Shown: positions 9,049 to 18,724 of the stretch, piece after piece
Position numbering within the stretch: the first letter of the stretch is position 1
Layout: every line of letters begins with the position of its first letter
Source: Nibrella saemangeumensis
Lineage (GTDB): Bacteria; Bacteroidota; Bacteroidia; Cytophagales; Spirosomataceae
Direction: 5' to 3'
Assembly: GCF_039541915.1 (NCBI RefSeq)
Contig: NZ_BAABHD010000083.1
Location: 186,001 to 250,000 of the forward strand
Length of the DNA stretch: 64,000 nucleotides
Made by a program: the position numbers and the translations under genes
The notes under the pieces: model-generated
Database searches by the model: none
The model's input: the letters and a program-made list of their open reading frames with translations, nothing else
What the model was told of the DNA's origin: nothing

Positions 9049-12000
9049 TTAGTGGACACGGGCAACTGCGCTAACTGCCTTCGGCAACTGGCCTTGACTC
9101 CTGGGAGCAGGCGCATGGGTAAGCGTCTTTTCGGAACTTTTTGCCTGATACGCTTTAAGCGGTTGCTGGTTGATGCCAAACAGCCAGGTATTACCCACAA
9201 GCAGAATACTCCGGACATCGCCCTGTAACCGGAAGCCGGACTGGCTCTGCGGAACGTAGGTAAACTGCCCTTTTCCGTCTCCCTTTAATAAGACGCCATA
9301 GTTAGAATCATACTTACCAAAGCGCAGCCGGCCGTGGCTGAGATTGCCGCATACCAGCAGGTCTTTCTTTCCATCCTGATCGTAATCCAAGGCGGCCAGC
9401 GCAAAAGCGGGCGAAATCTGCGCTTCGGTCGGTAATACCTGGGCCTGTAGTTTACCCGCAGCGGTACTGGCAAAACAGGTCGTCTGGAGGTGGTTGGCGT
9501 ACAGCCGGCCGGCACCGTTCAGCTCTTCTTCGGTGAATACATCCTTCAGGGTAGCGTTAGCGTAGCTGTCGTACGAGGGGAAACGCTTCCGGAGCATAAC
9601 GAGCTGGTCGAGGAGTTCGTCGCGGGTGGCGTGGGGGTACGATTTGCCCTGCACGTACAAGCACAGCACAGGGTCAATTTTGCCATTATTATCAAAATCC
9701 TTATAGACCAGTTCGGCGGGCTCCTGCTCGCTGGCTTTGCACTGGGAGTTCAGTCCCAGATTACCGACGACAAGGTCAGGTTTGCCGTCGCCGTTTACGT
9801 CGTCGACCAGCAGTTTGTTCCACCAGCCCCGATAAGGTTTGTCAAAGTAGGTATTGGTCTGGTCAGTCAGCTTACTGTTGGTATTGGCGAATACCGTTAC
9901 CGGCATCCACTCGCCCACGACCACCAGCTCCGGCTTTTTGTCGCCGTTCAGGTCGGTCCAGGCGGCATCGGTTACCAGACCGATACGCTCAAGCTGGGGT
10001 GCCAGGGTGGTTGTCTGGTCTGTAAAGCGCCCCTGACCGTTGTTGATGAGCAGGTAACTCCGGGGGGCTTCCGGGTAGCGACCCGGTATGACGCGGCTAC
10101 CCACAAATAAATCCTGCCGGCCGTCGCCGTTCACGTCCGTCGCCCGAACGCAGCTGGTACTGGTCCGCATAATGGGCAGGGCGTTGGTGCTTTTGGTAAA
10201 GTTTCCTTTGCCGTCGTTGAGGTACAGCCGGTCCTGTAGCAAGGAGTCCTCCGGCATAAAACTGCCGTATCCTCCGCTGGCTACGTACAGGTCGGCAAAA
10301 CCGTCACCGTTGGCATCGAAAAAGAGGGCATCCGTATCTTCACTCGCCTTGTCGGCCTCAAAAGCTGGCTGTGGTTTCGGCACAAACCGGCCCGGCGCCT
10401 GCTGAAGGTACAACGCCCCGGCCTGACCGCTGTTGCCGCCCGCAAAAACATCGTCCAGACCGTCGCCATTAACGTCTGCCTTGACCAGACAGGGGCCGGA
10501 GAACGAAAGAGGATTGACCAGCAATGGCTGCCGTTTGAAATCATTAATGGTGTTCTTCTGATGTTGCAACGCAATTGGAGCGGATACCTCCCGGAAAACA
10601 GGAGTGGGGGTAACAGGTGCCTGGTAGATACCTGTTGCGTTTTTCTCCTGCACGGTCAGCCGTTGGTTGCCGGTTACGTTGGTCAGTAGTTGTTGTTTGC
10701 CACCCGGCCAGACAACCCGCACCGAGTCGATGGCTCTATCCGCTCCCAGACCAAAGTGCAGCACGGGTGAGACGCTGGACTGGTAACCCTGCGTCGGCAT
10801 CTGTTCCCGGTATTGCTGACGGCCCTTCTGGTAGACCATTACTTTGGCCCCCAGCCCTTGTGTATTGGGCGCATTGCCTTCCAGGCGAACGGCGAGGTAA
10901 TGATTCGCTGACCGGGCCGGGCCGTCGGTACGGATACCATCGTTCCGGTAGATGAAGGCAGGCTGGTTGGTGTTGTTGATAATCAGGTCCAGGTCACCGT
11001 CGTTGTCCATGTCGGCATAGGCAGCTCCGGTGCTGTTTGAGGTTTGAGTAAGTCCCCAGGCGGTACCCACGTTGGCAAAGGTAACGGCATCGGTAGCGCT
11101 ACCCCGGTTCTGAAACATATAATTGGCTACATTGGACGCGGGCATCTGATGAACAAGTTGCAGCACATCTTCCCGGCTGGGATTGGTCGGCCGGTTCTGC
11201 ATGAAATCGTTCATATACTTCAGAAAGTCCATGTTGGTATAGTCGCGCACGTAGCCGTTGGTCACGTACAGGTCTTTCCAGCCGTCGTTATCAAAGTCGG
11301 CCAGCAGGGGCGACCAGCTCCAGTCGGTATTGGAAATACCCGCCAGTTGGCCTACTTCCCGGTAGGTGGGTACGCCCGAGGTGGTGCCGTTACTGATGTG
11401 CAGCATATTGCGCATCAGCTGGTGGTGAAAGCCTGATTGCACGGCAAGGTCGTATTTTTCGTAATTGTCGGGGGCCATCAGCAGCTTCTGCCGGCGGTTA
11501 TCTTCCGGCAGCATATCAAGGGTCAGAATATCGGGCTGGGCATCGTTGTTGACGTCTGCCACGGAATTCCCCATCGAGAAATTGGAGGTATGCCCCATGC
11601 TTGCCGGCAGCATATTGGTGAAGCCACCCTTCTTATTGTTCAGGTAGAGGTAGTCCGGAACGGTGTAGTCATTGGACACGTACAGGTCGGGCCAGCCGTC
11701 GCCGTTCAAATCCGATATGCCGATGCCAAGCCCGTAGGTCAGGGCAGAACTGCTCAGGCCGGCCCGATCGGTAATGTCGACAAAAGTAGGTGAGAACGAG
11801 GAACCGGTTTTCCGGCCTCTGTTTTCCAGCAGTCGTACCCCGGTTTCGGCATTGGGCTGCCTCAATAGGGCGGCTGTTGCGTTCGGATCCAGGATTGGTA
11901 GTAAGCGAGGATTGTGGTTCAGCAGAAACAGGTCGAGGTCGCCATCCCGGTCATAATCAAAGAAAGCCGCCTGCGTAGTCTGGGCCGGGTTGGCCAGGCC

Positions 12001-12558
12001 GTACTCGGCGGTGCGGTCGGTAAAGTGTGGTATACCGCTGGCGTCGGGGCCGTCGTTGATGAACAGTTCGGGAATGCGGCTTTCGGGCCGCAGGCTGCCC
12101 GAGTGGCAGACGAATATGTCAAGCCGGCCATCGCCGTTCACATCCGCCATAGTTACGCCGGTTTTCCAGGGCCCCTCGCGACCAGCAACACCCGCCGTTG
12201 CTGTAACATCCACGAACTTCATGTTCCCCTTGTTGAGGTACAACTGATTAGGGTTCATGTTGGCGGTGAAGTAAATATCGTCCAGCCCGTCGCCGTTGAG
12301 GTCTCCCACGGCTACGCCACCGCCATTGTAGAAGTATTCATACATTAAGACGTTGGTGTTCAGGCCTTCGGTCAGATTATTAGAGAAGGCCACTCCGGTT
12401 TGGTCGGGGGAGAGTAGGGTAAAGAGTGCATTATCGGGAGCAGCGGCAGGCTTTCCTTCGGCAGAAGCGGTATTCCTGTTTTGACACCCGGATATTGATA
12501 CTACTCCACCAGTCAGGGCAAGCAACAGACAAAGCCAGTTAACGGTATTCAATTTCAT
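9049..12558 (-). CDS. FG-GAP/VCBS-repeat lipoprotein with UnbV (ASPIC) domain
   Basis: This 1169-aa protein has a lipoprotein signal (SISGC, Cys25). Most of it is FG-GAP/VCBS repeats carrying Asp-rich calcium-binding loops such as DLNGDGLDDIYF, DVNGDGRLDIF and DYDRDGDLDLFL, consistent with two beta-propellers. Between them, at about residues 551-640, lies an ASPIC/UnbV domain (GLGAKVMVYQKGRQQYREQ, then LHFGLG and VRVVWPGGKQQ). Such proteins are common beside SusC/SusD pairs in Bacteroidota; the biochemical role is not established, and surface glycan binding is an inference. It sits between susD and the sugar dehydrogenase fusion, so the three lipoproteins probably act with the SusC channel. 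Confidence 0.85.
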   Translation of the reverse strand: MKLNTVNWLCLLLALTGGVVSISGCQNRNTASAEGKPAAAPDNALFTLLSPDQTGVAFSNNLTEGLNTNVLMYEYFYNGGGVAVGDLNGDGLDDIYFTANMNPNQLYLNKGNMKFVDVTATAGVAGREGPWKTGVTMADVNGDGRLDIFVCHSGSLRPESRIPELFINDGPDASGIPHFTDRTAEYGLANPAQTTQAAFFDYDRDGDLDLFLLNHNPRLLPILDPNATAALLRQPNAETGVRLLENRGRKTGSSFSPTFVDITDRAGLSSSALTYGLGIGISDLNGDGWPDLYVSNDYTVPDYLYLNNKKGGFTNMLPASMGHTSNFSMGNSVADVNNDAQPDILTLDMLPEDNRRQKLLMAPDNYEKYDLAVQSGFHHQLMRNMLHISNGTTSGVPTYREVGQLAGISNTDWSWSPLLADFDNDGWKDLYVTNGYVRDYTNMDFLKYMNDFMQNRPTNPSREDVLQLVHQMPASNVANYMFQNRGSATDAVTFANVGTAWGLTQTSNSTGAAYADMDNDGDLDLIINNTNQPAFIYRNDGIRTDGPARSANHYLAVRLEGNAPNTQGLGAKVMVYQKGRQQYREQMPTQGYQSSVSPVLHFGLGADRAIDSVRVVWPGGKQQLLTNVTGNQRLTVQEKNATGIYQAPVTPTPVFREVSAPIALQHQKNTINDFKRQPLLVNPLSFSGPCLVKADVNGDGLDDVFAGGNSGQAGALYLQQAPGRFVPKPQPAFEADKASEDTDALFFDANGDGFADLYVASGGYGSFMPEDSLLQDRLYLNDGKGNFTKSTNALPIMRTSTSCVRATDVNGDGRQDLFVGSRVIPGRYPEAPRSYLLINNGQGRFTDQTTTLAPQLERIGLVTDAAWTDLNGDKKPELVVVGEWMPVTVFANTNSKLTDQTNTYFDKPYRGWWNKLLVDDVNGDGKPDLVVGNLGLNSQCKASEQEPAELVYKDFDNNGKIDPVLCLYVQGKSYPHATRDELLDQLVMLRKRFPSYDSYANATLKDVFTEEELNGAGRLYANHLQTTCFASTAAGKLQAQVLPTEAQISPAFALAALDYDQDGKKDLLVCGNLSHGRLRFGKYDSNYGVLLKGDGKGQFTYVPQSQSGFRLQGDVRSILLVGNTWLFGINQQPLKAYQAKSSEKTLTHAPAPRSQGQLPKAVSAVARVH

Positions 12559-12642
12559 GCAGAAAAGAAAGGCTTATAAAAAACTATGCCAGCTAAACGT
12601 AGCTGGCATAGTTTCAAAATTAACGAAAATAAGTCTATTTTC

Positions 12643-14502
12643 TTAATAGCCGGGGTTCTGAACCAGGTTCTTATTCCGGTTGATCTCATCCCGGTGGATT
12701 GGTAAGAAATACATCTTATCATTCCAGGTGCGGTTTTCCTTACCAGGGTCAATCTCAAATACAGTGTACTTGTAATCGTAGCTGGTTGGGTCATACTTAT
12801 AGACCGATAGCGTTTTACCAGGCTTAAGCGTACCGGTGATGTTGATACCATTGGCTTTGCGGGCAAAGGCGGTCGGCGTAATCATCCAGCGACGGGCATC
12901 GTGGTAGCGCTGCTCTTCCATAAACATCTCCACCCGGCGCTCATTCCGGTAGCGCTCGCGCAGGGCCGCACCTGTTGACGTAATAGCCGGCATACCGGAC
13001 CGGAAGCGAATTTTGTTCAGCCAGGTGAGGGCTTCGGCATCCTGCCCTAATTCGATACAGGCTTCAACGTAGTTCAGCACGGCCTCGGTGTATCGCAGCA
13101 CCGGCCAGGGAACTTCCTGCCAGGTATTTTGGTCAACAATAGCCGGGTTGGCATCGATAAACTTCCGGGCATAGTAGCCAGTGTAGCTCCCGTTCCAGTC
13201 TTCTATTACGCTCTTACGGGTATCCAGACCGAAGTGCGTTGCCTTCTGGCCTGAGCTGTTCACGATTTCGTATGAGCCGGTCTGAATCTGCCCCAGCGGA
13301 TCGCGGGGCGCGTTGGCCGATGAGCGGGGCTTCCACTGCGCTCCATCGTACAGTATTGATGCATAGAAACGTGGGTCGCGGTTGGTATAGGGAGCAGCCG
13401 CATGCTCAGCCTTGTTCCAATCGAAGCGAGAGCCGTCCATCATCTCATAATCATCGATCATGTGCTGAATCGGGGTGTTTCCTGCCCAGTTGTTATAGCC
13501 GTTCGGGCCATTGAACAGACCCTGACGACCGCCGTTCTCCTGCTTGGCATTGATGAAATAGCGACCTAAAATGATCTCTCGTTCACCGCCATTACGCGCC
13601 ATAGAGTTGTTGATATAAGTCTGAATGGCTTCCTCACGCGGCAGCGGAGCCGACAGGTTCAACTGGTTGCCCAGGTTCGGCAGGTCTAAAACAGCCTTGG
13701 CGGCATCTTTGGCTTTTTGCCAGCGCTCCGTCCGGTTACCGCTTACATAACCCAGGAACTCAGGGTTCGAATAGGCGGCTATGGTAGCCGACTTAGCCTT
13801 GGCGGTCGGTATGTCGTGCAGGTCACTGGCGGCATACACCAGCACCCGCGACTTCAGGGCCAGGGCCGCAGCTTTGCTTGCCCGGCCACGAGCCATGCTT
13901 TTACCGTCGAGCAGTTTAGCCGATTCGTCCAGATCTTTCACGATAAAATTGACGTTCTCCTCCCAGGTGTTGCGCTTGGCCAAATAATCGGCTTCTCCCA
14001 GTTCGTAAGGGCGATCAACGAGAGGAACGGCACCATAATACCGGATTAACTGGTGGTAATAATACGCCCGCATAAACAGCGCTTCACCTTTCAGCCGGTC
14101 TACAATACCATTGGCATTCTCAAACTGCGGCTTCTCCAGGTTCTTCAGCGCCAGGTTTGCGGCCCGGATACGCTGATACATATTTGCCCAGCTAATCGTG
14201 CCGTTGATCCAACCCGGATCGGCCGGGTTGGAGCGTGACTCCGTAATGGTCGTGATGTTTCTACCGGGGTGCGTAAAAATGGTTTCATCCGTGAGCGAAG
14301 CTAGCATCTGCTCATCGAAACCACCGTTCCCCAAGCCTGCGTAAATTTCAGTTACGAAAGCTTCGGCCAGGGCTGCATCAGTCCAAACAGCCGCCTGAGA
14401 TACCTGGTCGAGCGGTTTGGTATTTAAGAAGTTATCGTTACAACCTGTAATGACCAGTGACGTCACTATAGTTGTTAATAACGTATTTCGAATTAAACGC
14501 AT
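12643..14502 (-). CDS. SusD/RagB family nutrient-binding lipoprotein
   Basis: This 619-aa protein has a lipoprotein signal (VITGC, Cys21) followed by FLNTKPLDQVS, the start typical of SusD proteins. The TPR-like helical scaffold continues with YYYHQLIRYYGAVPLV near residue 155 and ends in the family C-terminal block (ERRVEMFMEEQRYHDARRW, then FLPIHRDEINRNKNLVQNPGY). SusD proteins sit on the cell surface as the lid of the SusC transporter and bind ligand. It starts 20 bp after the susC stop, so the two are translated from one message. The ligand cannot be inferred, although the sugar dehydrogenase downstream suggests a carbohydrate. Confidence 0.95.
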   Translation of the reverse strand: MRLIRNTLLTTIVTSLVITGCNDNFLNTKPLDQVSQAAVWTDAALAEAFVTEIYAGLGNGGFDEQMLASLTDETIFTHPGRNITTITESRSNPADPGWINGTISWANMYQRIRAANLALKNLEKPQFENANGIVDRLKGEALFMRAYYYHQLIRYYGAVPLVDRPYELGEADYLAKRNTWEENVNFIVKDLDESAKLLDGKSMARGRASKAAALALKSRVLVYAASDLHDIPTAKAKSATIAAYSNPEFLGYVSGNRTERWQKAKDAAKAVLDLPNLGNQLNLSAPLPREEAIQTYINNSMARNGGEREIILGRYFINAKQENGGRQGLFNGPNGYNNWAGNTPIQHMIDDYEMMDGSRFDWNKAEHAAAPYTNRDPRFYASILYDGAQWKPRSSANAPRDPLGQIQTGSYEIVNSSGQKATHFGLDTRKSVIEDWNGSYTGYYARKFIDANPAIVDQNTWQEVPWPVLRYTEAVLNYVEACIELGQDAEALTWLNKIRFRSGMPAITSTGAALRERYRNERRVEMFMEEQRYHDARRWMITPTAFARKANGINITGTLKPGKTLSVYKYDPTSYDYKYTVFEIDPGKENRTWNDKMYFLPIHRDEINRNKNLVQNPGY

Positions 14503-14522
14503 AAGTATACAAGTTAATGAGT

Positions 14523-17500
14523 TTAGAAGGTGGCTGTTAAGCCTGCGTTGATAATTTTCGACTGAGGATAGTACTGGCCCGTTGCGTTCGACGTTTCGGG
14601 GTCAAATACTTTCAGCTTGTCAAACGTCAGCATGTTCAGACCATTGACATAAACCCGGAAGTTGCTCATGCCTACTTTGCCACTTACGGTAACAGGCAGG
14701 GTGTAACCTACTTCAAAGTTCTTCAGACGAATGTAATCAGAACTGCGCAGCCAGTATGTGTTGTTTTGTCCAGTATAGTACTGATCGGCGCGGTTGGCAA
14801 TACGCGGGTGAACACTGCTCGGGTTTTCTACCGTCCAGCGGTTCTCGTACATGTCGAGCAGGTAGTTACCGATGTTACCCATTTCGCCCGGCGAGATGTA
14901 TTGTCTGGCACCGGCCGCACCCTGGAACAGGATGGTCAGGTCAAAGTTCTTGTAGCCTGCCGTGATGTTTGCACCACCCTGGAATAGTGGGAGGTTAGTA
15001 TAGTCGGTGCGAACCTGATCATCGGGTGTGATCTTACCATCTCCGTTATAGTCCTGGTACTTCATGTCACCCGGACGAAGCGTGTTTACGATCGCTTTAT
15101 AATCAAGCTTGTTCGCATCGATGTCGGCTTGGTCTTTAAACACACCATCGTAGATATAAGCCTGGTAGGTAAACATCGGCCGGCCGGTTGTACGCTGCCA
15201 TTCAGGAGCACCCGGCGCTTCGTCCCAGAATAGTACTTTGTTCTTGGCATAGCCACCATTTACACTTACGCTGTATTTAAAGTCGCCAATCTGATTGCGG
15301 TAGCCGACATTAAACTCCCAGCCCCGGTTGGCCACCTCACCAATGTTCTGGGCGGGCAGGGACATTCCCGTTGACTGCGGGATAGAAGCATTTCTAGTCC
15401 AGAGGATGTTTGTCCGCTTGTTCGAGAAAACATCAAATTCGAAGTTGATTTTTCCGTTGAACAATTGTCCTTCCAGACCTAAGTTGGCGTTGTTTGCAAC
15501 TTCCCAGGTAATTTGTTCGTTCGGTACCCGCGCTTCAAACAAGGTTTTGCTCTCTACGTTGCCGATAATGTAGCTCCGGAAACCATAGGTAGACAGGTAC
15601 TGGTACGTGGCGATCTGGTCGTTACCTAACTGGCCCCATGAACCGCGCAGTTTCAGGTAGTTTACGTCCGGGAGTGAATTCTTCAGGAAGCTCTCTTCCG
15701 AAATTACCCAGCCGAGCATCACACCTGGGAAGAAGCCGTAACGGGTAGCGGGGGGGAAGATATCCGAACCATCGTAACGCCACAGGAATTCAGCCAGGTA
15801 CTTCTCTTTGTAGTTGTAAGCTACCCGGCCGAAGTAGTTCAGACGTGCCCGCTGAAACGCTCCACCGCCGTTGTTTTTCTCCAGGTCACCACCGGCAAAC
15901 ATCTGGTCGATGGCTGGCGAGATAAAGTACCGACGGAAGGCGTTGAAGTTATCACCTTCAATGGTTTCGCGGTTGGTACCAGCTAGCAACGTCAAGCCAT
16001 GGTCGCCAATCTTCCGCTCATACGTCAGGATACCACCCAGTAGAATGTTCAGGGTGTTTTCGTTACCTTGCTGCAGGCGGGGTTCGGGCTGGCCGCGCCG
16101 ACTGGCAACCAGGTTCGGGTTACCGTTGGCATCCACGCCGGAGCCTTTCTGGTACAGCGTCCAGGGCGTTTCCCAACGCTTGGTATTCCGGATGAGTTTA
16201 TCCACGGCGGCTGTACCGGTAAACTTCAGGCCTTCTACCCCCGGAATCTTGATGTCAAGTTGTCCGTTGGTCTGGAAGTAGTCGCGCTTATCGTGGTCAT
16301 AACCCGTCAGGTTAGTTGTAATTACAACCGGGTTTTCACCATTCTCGATATCCGGACCGGGACGTCCGTCGGGCCAGAATGCCTGCTCCTGCGGCTTACC
16401 ACGCATCTGCATCCGGAAAATCGCACTGGCCGGCTTGGTTGGGAAACGGCGGAATTCTTCGCGGCCTAACACGCCTAGAGAGACATGGATGTATTTATTT
16501 ACGTTTGCATCCAGGTTCAGGCGCAGATCATACTGCTTAAAACCCGTTGCGGAGTTTTTGTAAAAAGCGTCCTGGTTCTGATACCCTAACGAAGCCAGAT
16601 ACCTTAAGTTTTCTGTACCACCGGTCAGTTGCACGTTGTGCCGTGATTGCGGAGACCAGGGCTTTAGCGTAGCGCCGTACCAGTCTGTATTGGGGTAGTT
16701 CCAGGGGTCTGAGCCATCGGCGTACTTTTTGATAGCCTCCGGTGAGTAGGGTGCATTCCGTACCGTTCCGTTTGGACGGGTGAACGATCCAGTATTCTTA
16801 TACGCCTGTGTTGCGGCAGCCCACTCGTTTACGGGTAATCCGTATATGTCAAGGTCGTTCAGCATAGACGTATACTGCGCTGCGTTGGTCAGCTTAGGAA
16901 TAACCGTCGGCTGCGCCCAGCCCTGGTTAAAGGAGTACGACAGTTCCGGCTTACCCGTCTTACCCCGCTTGGTAGTAATCAGGATAACGCCGTTAGCTGC
17001 ACGAGAACCGTAGATAGCTGCTGAAGCATCTTTTAGTACAGAAATACTTTCAACATCAGCCGGGTTGATACGGTCCAGACCACCGGCCCGCGCCGGAATA
17101 CCGTCAATTACGATAAGCGCATCATTATTGTTCAGTGTGTTGGAACCCCGGATACGAATAGCGGATCCATCATAACCCGGTTCACCACTGCGGTTTACCG
17201 CAACAACACCCGGCAAACGGCCTGCCAGCGAGTTAGATAGGTTTACAGCCGGCGATTTCACCAGTTGGTCCCCTTTTACGGAGACAACGGAACCGGTAAC
17301 GGTCTCTTTCTTTTGTACACCGTAACCCACTACAACTACTTCCTGGAGCGCCTTCACATCGGTCGCCATCGAGATATTGATGGTCGAGCGGTTGTTGACA
17401 GCAACTTCCTGGGTCAGATAGCCGATAAATGAGTAAACCAGGGTGGAAGTTCCTGACGGAACATTCAGGGTGTACTTACCATCCATGTCGGTAACCGAAC

Positions 17501-17717
17501 CAGTAGTGGTTCCTTTAACAACCACACTTACACCGGGCAGGCCCTGCCCCTGTTCGTCGGCTACTTTACCGGAAACTTTCGTTTGGGCGAATACACCTAC
17601 AGAGAGGATCTGTAGTAAGAAGAACAGAACATAGGCATGTTTCTGCCGAAGCCAGCCTTCAGCCGGAGATTTGCTTCCCGGAGAAAACGGCACTTGTCTG
17701 GTACAGCTAATTGCCAT
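14523..17717 (-). CDS. SusC/RagA family TonB-linked outer-membrane transporter
   Basis: This 1064-aa protein has a long signal sequence with cleavage expected after about residue 44 (VGVFAQ). No internal Met offers a shorter start, so the ATG at 17717 is kept. A carboxypeptidase-regulatory-like domain (about 46-125, GLPGVSVVVKGTTTGSVTD) precedes the plug domain (about 130-245, with LAGRLPGVVAVNRSGEPGYD and ALIVIDGIPARAGGLDRINP, then SVLKDASAAIYGSRAANGV). The barrel ends in ATF, the aromatic C-terminus expected for Bam recognition. It opens an operon with SusD, the FG-GAP/UnbV lipoprotein and the quinoprotein fusion, all on the minus strand with short gaps. No sigma/anti-sigma pair or hybrid two-component regulator is adjacent. 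Confidence 0.96.
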   Translation of the reverse strand: MAISCTRQVPFSPGSKSPAEGWLRQKHAYVLFFLLQILSVGVFAQTKVSGKVADEQGQGLPGVSVVVKGTTTGSVTDMDGKYTLNVPSGTSTLVYSFIGYLTQEVAVNNRSTINISMATDVKALQEVVVVGYGVQKKETVTGSVVSVKGDQLVKSPAVNLSNSLAGRLPGVVAVNRSGEPGYDGSAIRIRGSNTLNNNDALIVIDGIPARAGGLDRINPADVESISVLKDASAAIYGSRAANGVILITTKRGKTGKPELSYSFNQGWAQPTVIPKLTNAAQYTSMLNDLDIYGLPVNEWAAATQAYKNTGSFTRPNGTVRNAPYSPEAIKKYADGSDPWNYPNTDWYGATLKPWSPQSRHNVQLTGGTENLRYLASLGYQNQDAFYKNSATGFKQYDLRLNLDANVNKYIHVSLGVLGREEFRRFPTKPASAIFRMQMRGKPQEQAFWPDGRPGPDIENGENPVVITTNLTGYDHDKRDYFQTNGQLDIKIPGVEGLKFTGTAAVDKLIRNTKRWETPWTLYQKGSGVDANGNPNLVASRRGQPEPRLQQGNENTLNILLGGILTYERKIGDHGLTLLAGTNRETIEGDNFNAFRRYFISPAIDQMFAGGDLEKNNGGGAFQRARLNYFGRVAYNYKEKYLAEFLWRYDGSDIFPPATRYGFFPGVMLGWVISEESFLKNSLPDVNYLKLRGSWGQLGNDQIATYQYLSTYGFRSYIIGNVESKTLFEARVPNEQITWEVANNANLGLEGQLFNGKINFEFDVFSNKRTNILWTRNASIPQSTGMSLPAQNIGEVANRGWEFNVGYRNQIGDFKYSVSVNGGYAKNKVLFWDEAPGAPEWQRTTGRPMFTYQAYIYDGVFKDQADIDANKLDYKAIVNTLRPGDMKYQDYNGDGKITPDDQVRTDYTNLPLFQGGANITAGYKNFDLTILFQGAAGARQYISPGEMGNIGNYLLDMYENRWTVENPSSVHPRIANRADQYYTGQNNTYWLRSSDYIRLKNFEVGYTLPVTVSGKVGMSNFRVYVNGLNMLTFDKLKVFDPETSNATGQYYPQSKIINAGLTATF

Positions 17718-18119
17718 AGAGTTTAATTTACTTTAAGGTTTGGGATACTGTTACTCCTATCAGGTCAGATACATCTGTTCGATAAAAGCATAGGTTGGGA
17801 CTAACCGGGTGCGAAAGAGCAGCGCTCTGCTACGATTGGCTATTGTTAAATCATAGGATTTACCGATAGTCGGTGTAGCCTACCAAATGCATCAGTTAAC
17901 GAACGGCTTGGTCTTCTGCCACTTGTATGGCAGAATAAAGAAGGCAATTGAAAATTTAGGTTATCTACCTGTTAATCAGGCTGGAAAGGTGAGCGTACAT
18001 TATCATCAATCATAGAAAAGGTCTGTTAAGATGGAATACCATTAATTCTTCAATAAGAATAAAGCAAACCAAATTTAATGACCTTTTTACGGTATTAGTA
18101 CTATTTTGTAAAAATAAAG
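17718..18119 (-). other. 402-bp non-coding leader/promoter region of the susCD operon
   Basis: No gene was found on either strand. The minus strand carries TAAATTTG (plus 18070-18077), matching the -7 consensus, but no TTTG lies at the right distance and it is about 350 bp from susC. A short perfect 5-bp stem (17816-17820 with 17824-17828) lies about 100 bp upstream of susC. The long leader could hold post-transcriptional control, but nothing matches a riboswitch I can recognise. Confidence 0.4.
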
Positions 18120-18719
18120 TTATAAGTGGTTAAAAAAGTACCAGTTCGCAAAAGGAGTGAAACAAACGTATACTGGTACATCTAAAGAAGTTTTGTCGAA
18201 AATGGCTTCTACAGGCTCATATAAAGATAATCCAATAGTCAACACATCAGGTCGGCAGGTAGTCAGGAATCGGTCGTAGTACCCTTTTCCATAACCGACC
18301 CGGTTTCCCTGTTTGTCGAATATGAGGAGAGGCACCAGGACAATATCAATGGCTGTGCTGTTCACTTCAGCAAGCTTTATCGCTGCCGGCTCCGGGATGC
18401 CCCACTTATTTTCCGTTAAGGTTTCATGACCAGACCAGACGATATGCGTCATTGATCCATCCGGATTGCTTCGGGAAATCAGTACCCGCAGCTTGGAATA
18501 GCGTTGCCGGAGTTCAGCAATGATTGGATAGGTATCCACTTCGCGCTGCCGCCGGATAGGCAGAAAGGTGTGCAGCGTCAGGGGAGTATCCGGCGAAAAG
18601 CGTTCGTTAAAGAAGGTTAGCAGTCGTTCCTGAATGGCGGTACATCGCTGTTGCCATTCGGCCTCCGAGAGCGCCAGCCGTTTGGTACGGTACAGCTTCC
18701 GTAGTTCGGCCTTGTACAT
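18120..18719 (-). CDS. 5-formyltetrahydrofolate cyclo-ligase
   Basis: This 199-aa cytoplasmic enzyme converts 5-formyl-THF to 5,10-methenyl-THF with ATP, returning a storage folate to one-carbon metabolism. The N-terminal Lys/Arg-rich helix (MYKAELRKLYRTKRLAL) supplies ATP contacts in the family. The signature GNRVGYGKGYYDRFL at about residues 140-154 is the conserved substrate and phosphate-binding loop. Length is normal for the family. It begins 5 bp after the bshC stop, so the two are co-transcribed. No terminator is evident between it and the susC leader. Confidence 0.93.
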   Translation of the reverse strand: MYKAELRKLYRTKRLALSEAEWQQRCTAIQERLLTFFNERFSPDTPLTLHTFLPIRRQREVDTYPIIAELRQRYSKLRVLISRSNPDGSMTHIVWSGHETLTENKWGIPEPAAIKLAEVNSTAIDIVLVPLLIFDKQGNRVGYGKGYYDRFLTTCRPDVLTIGLSLYEPVEAIFDKTSLDVPVYVCFTPFANWYFFNHL

Positions 18720-18724
18720 ACCGG

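Noticed and set aside
17816..17828. Riboswitch in the susC leader
   Set aside because: Only a 5-bp hairpin was seen, with no known riboswitch core.
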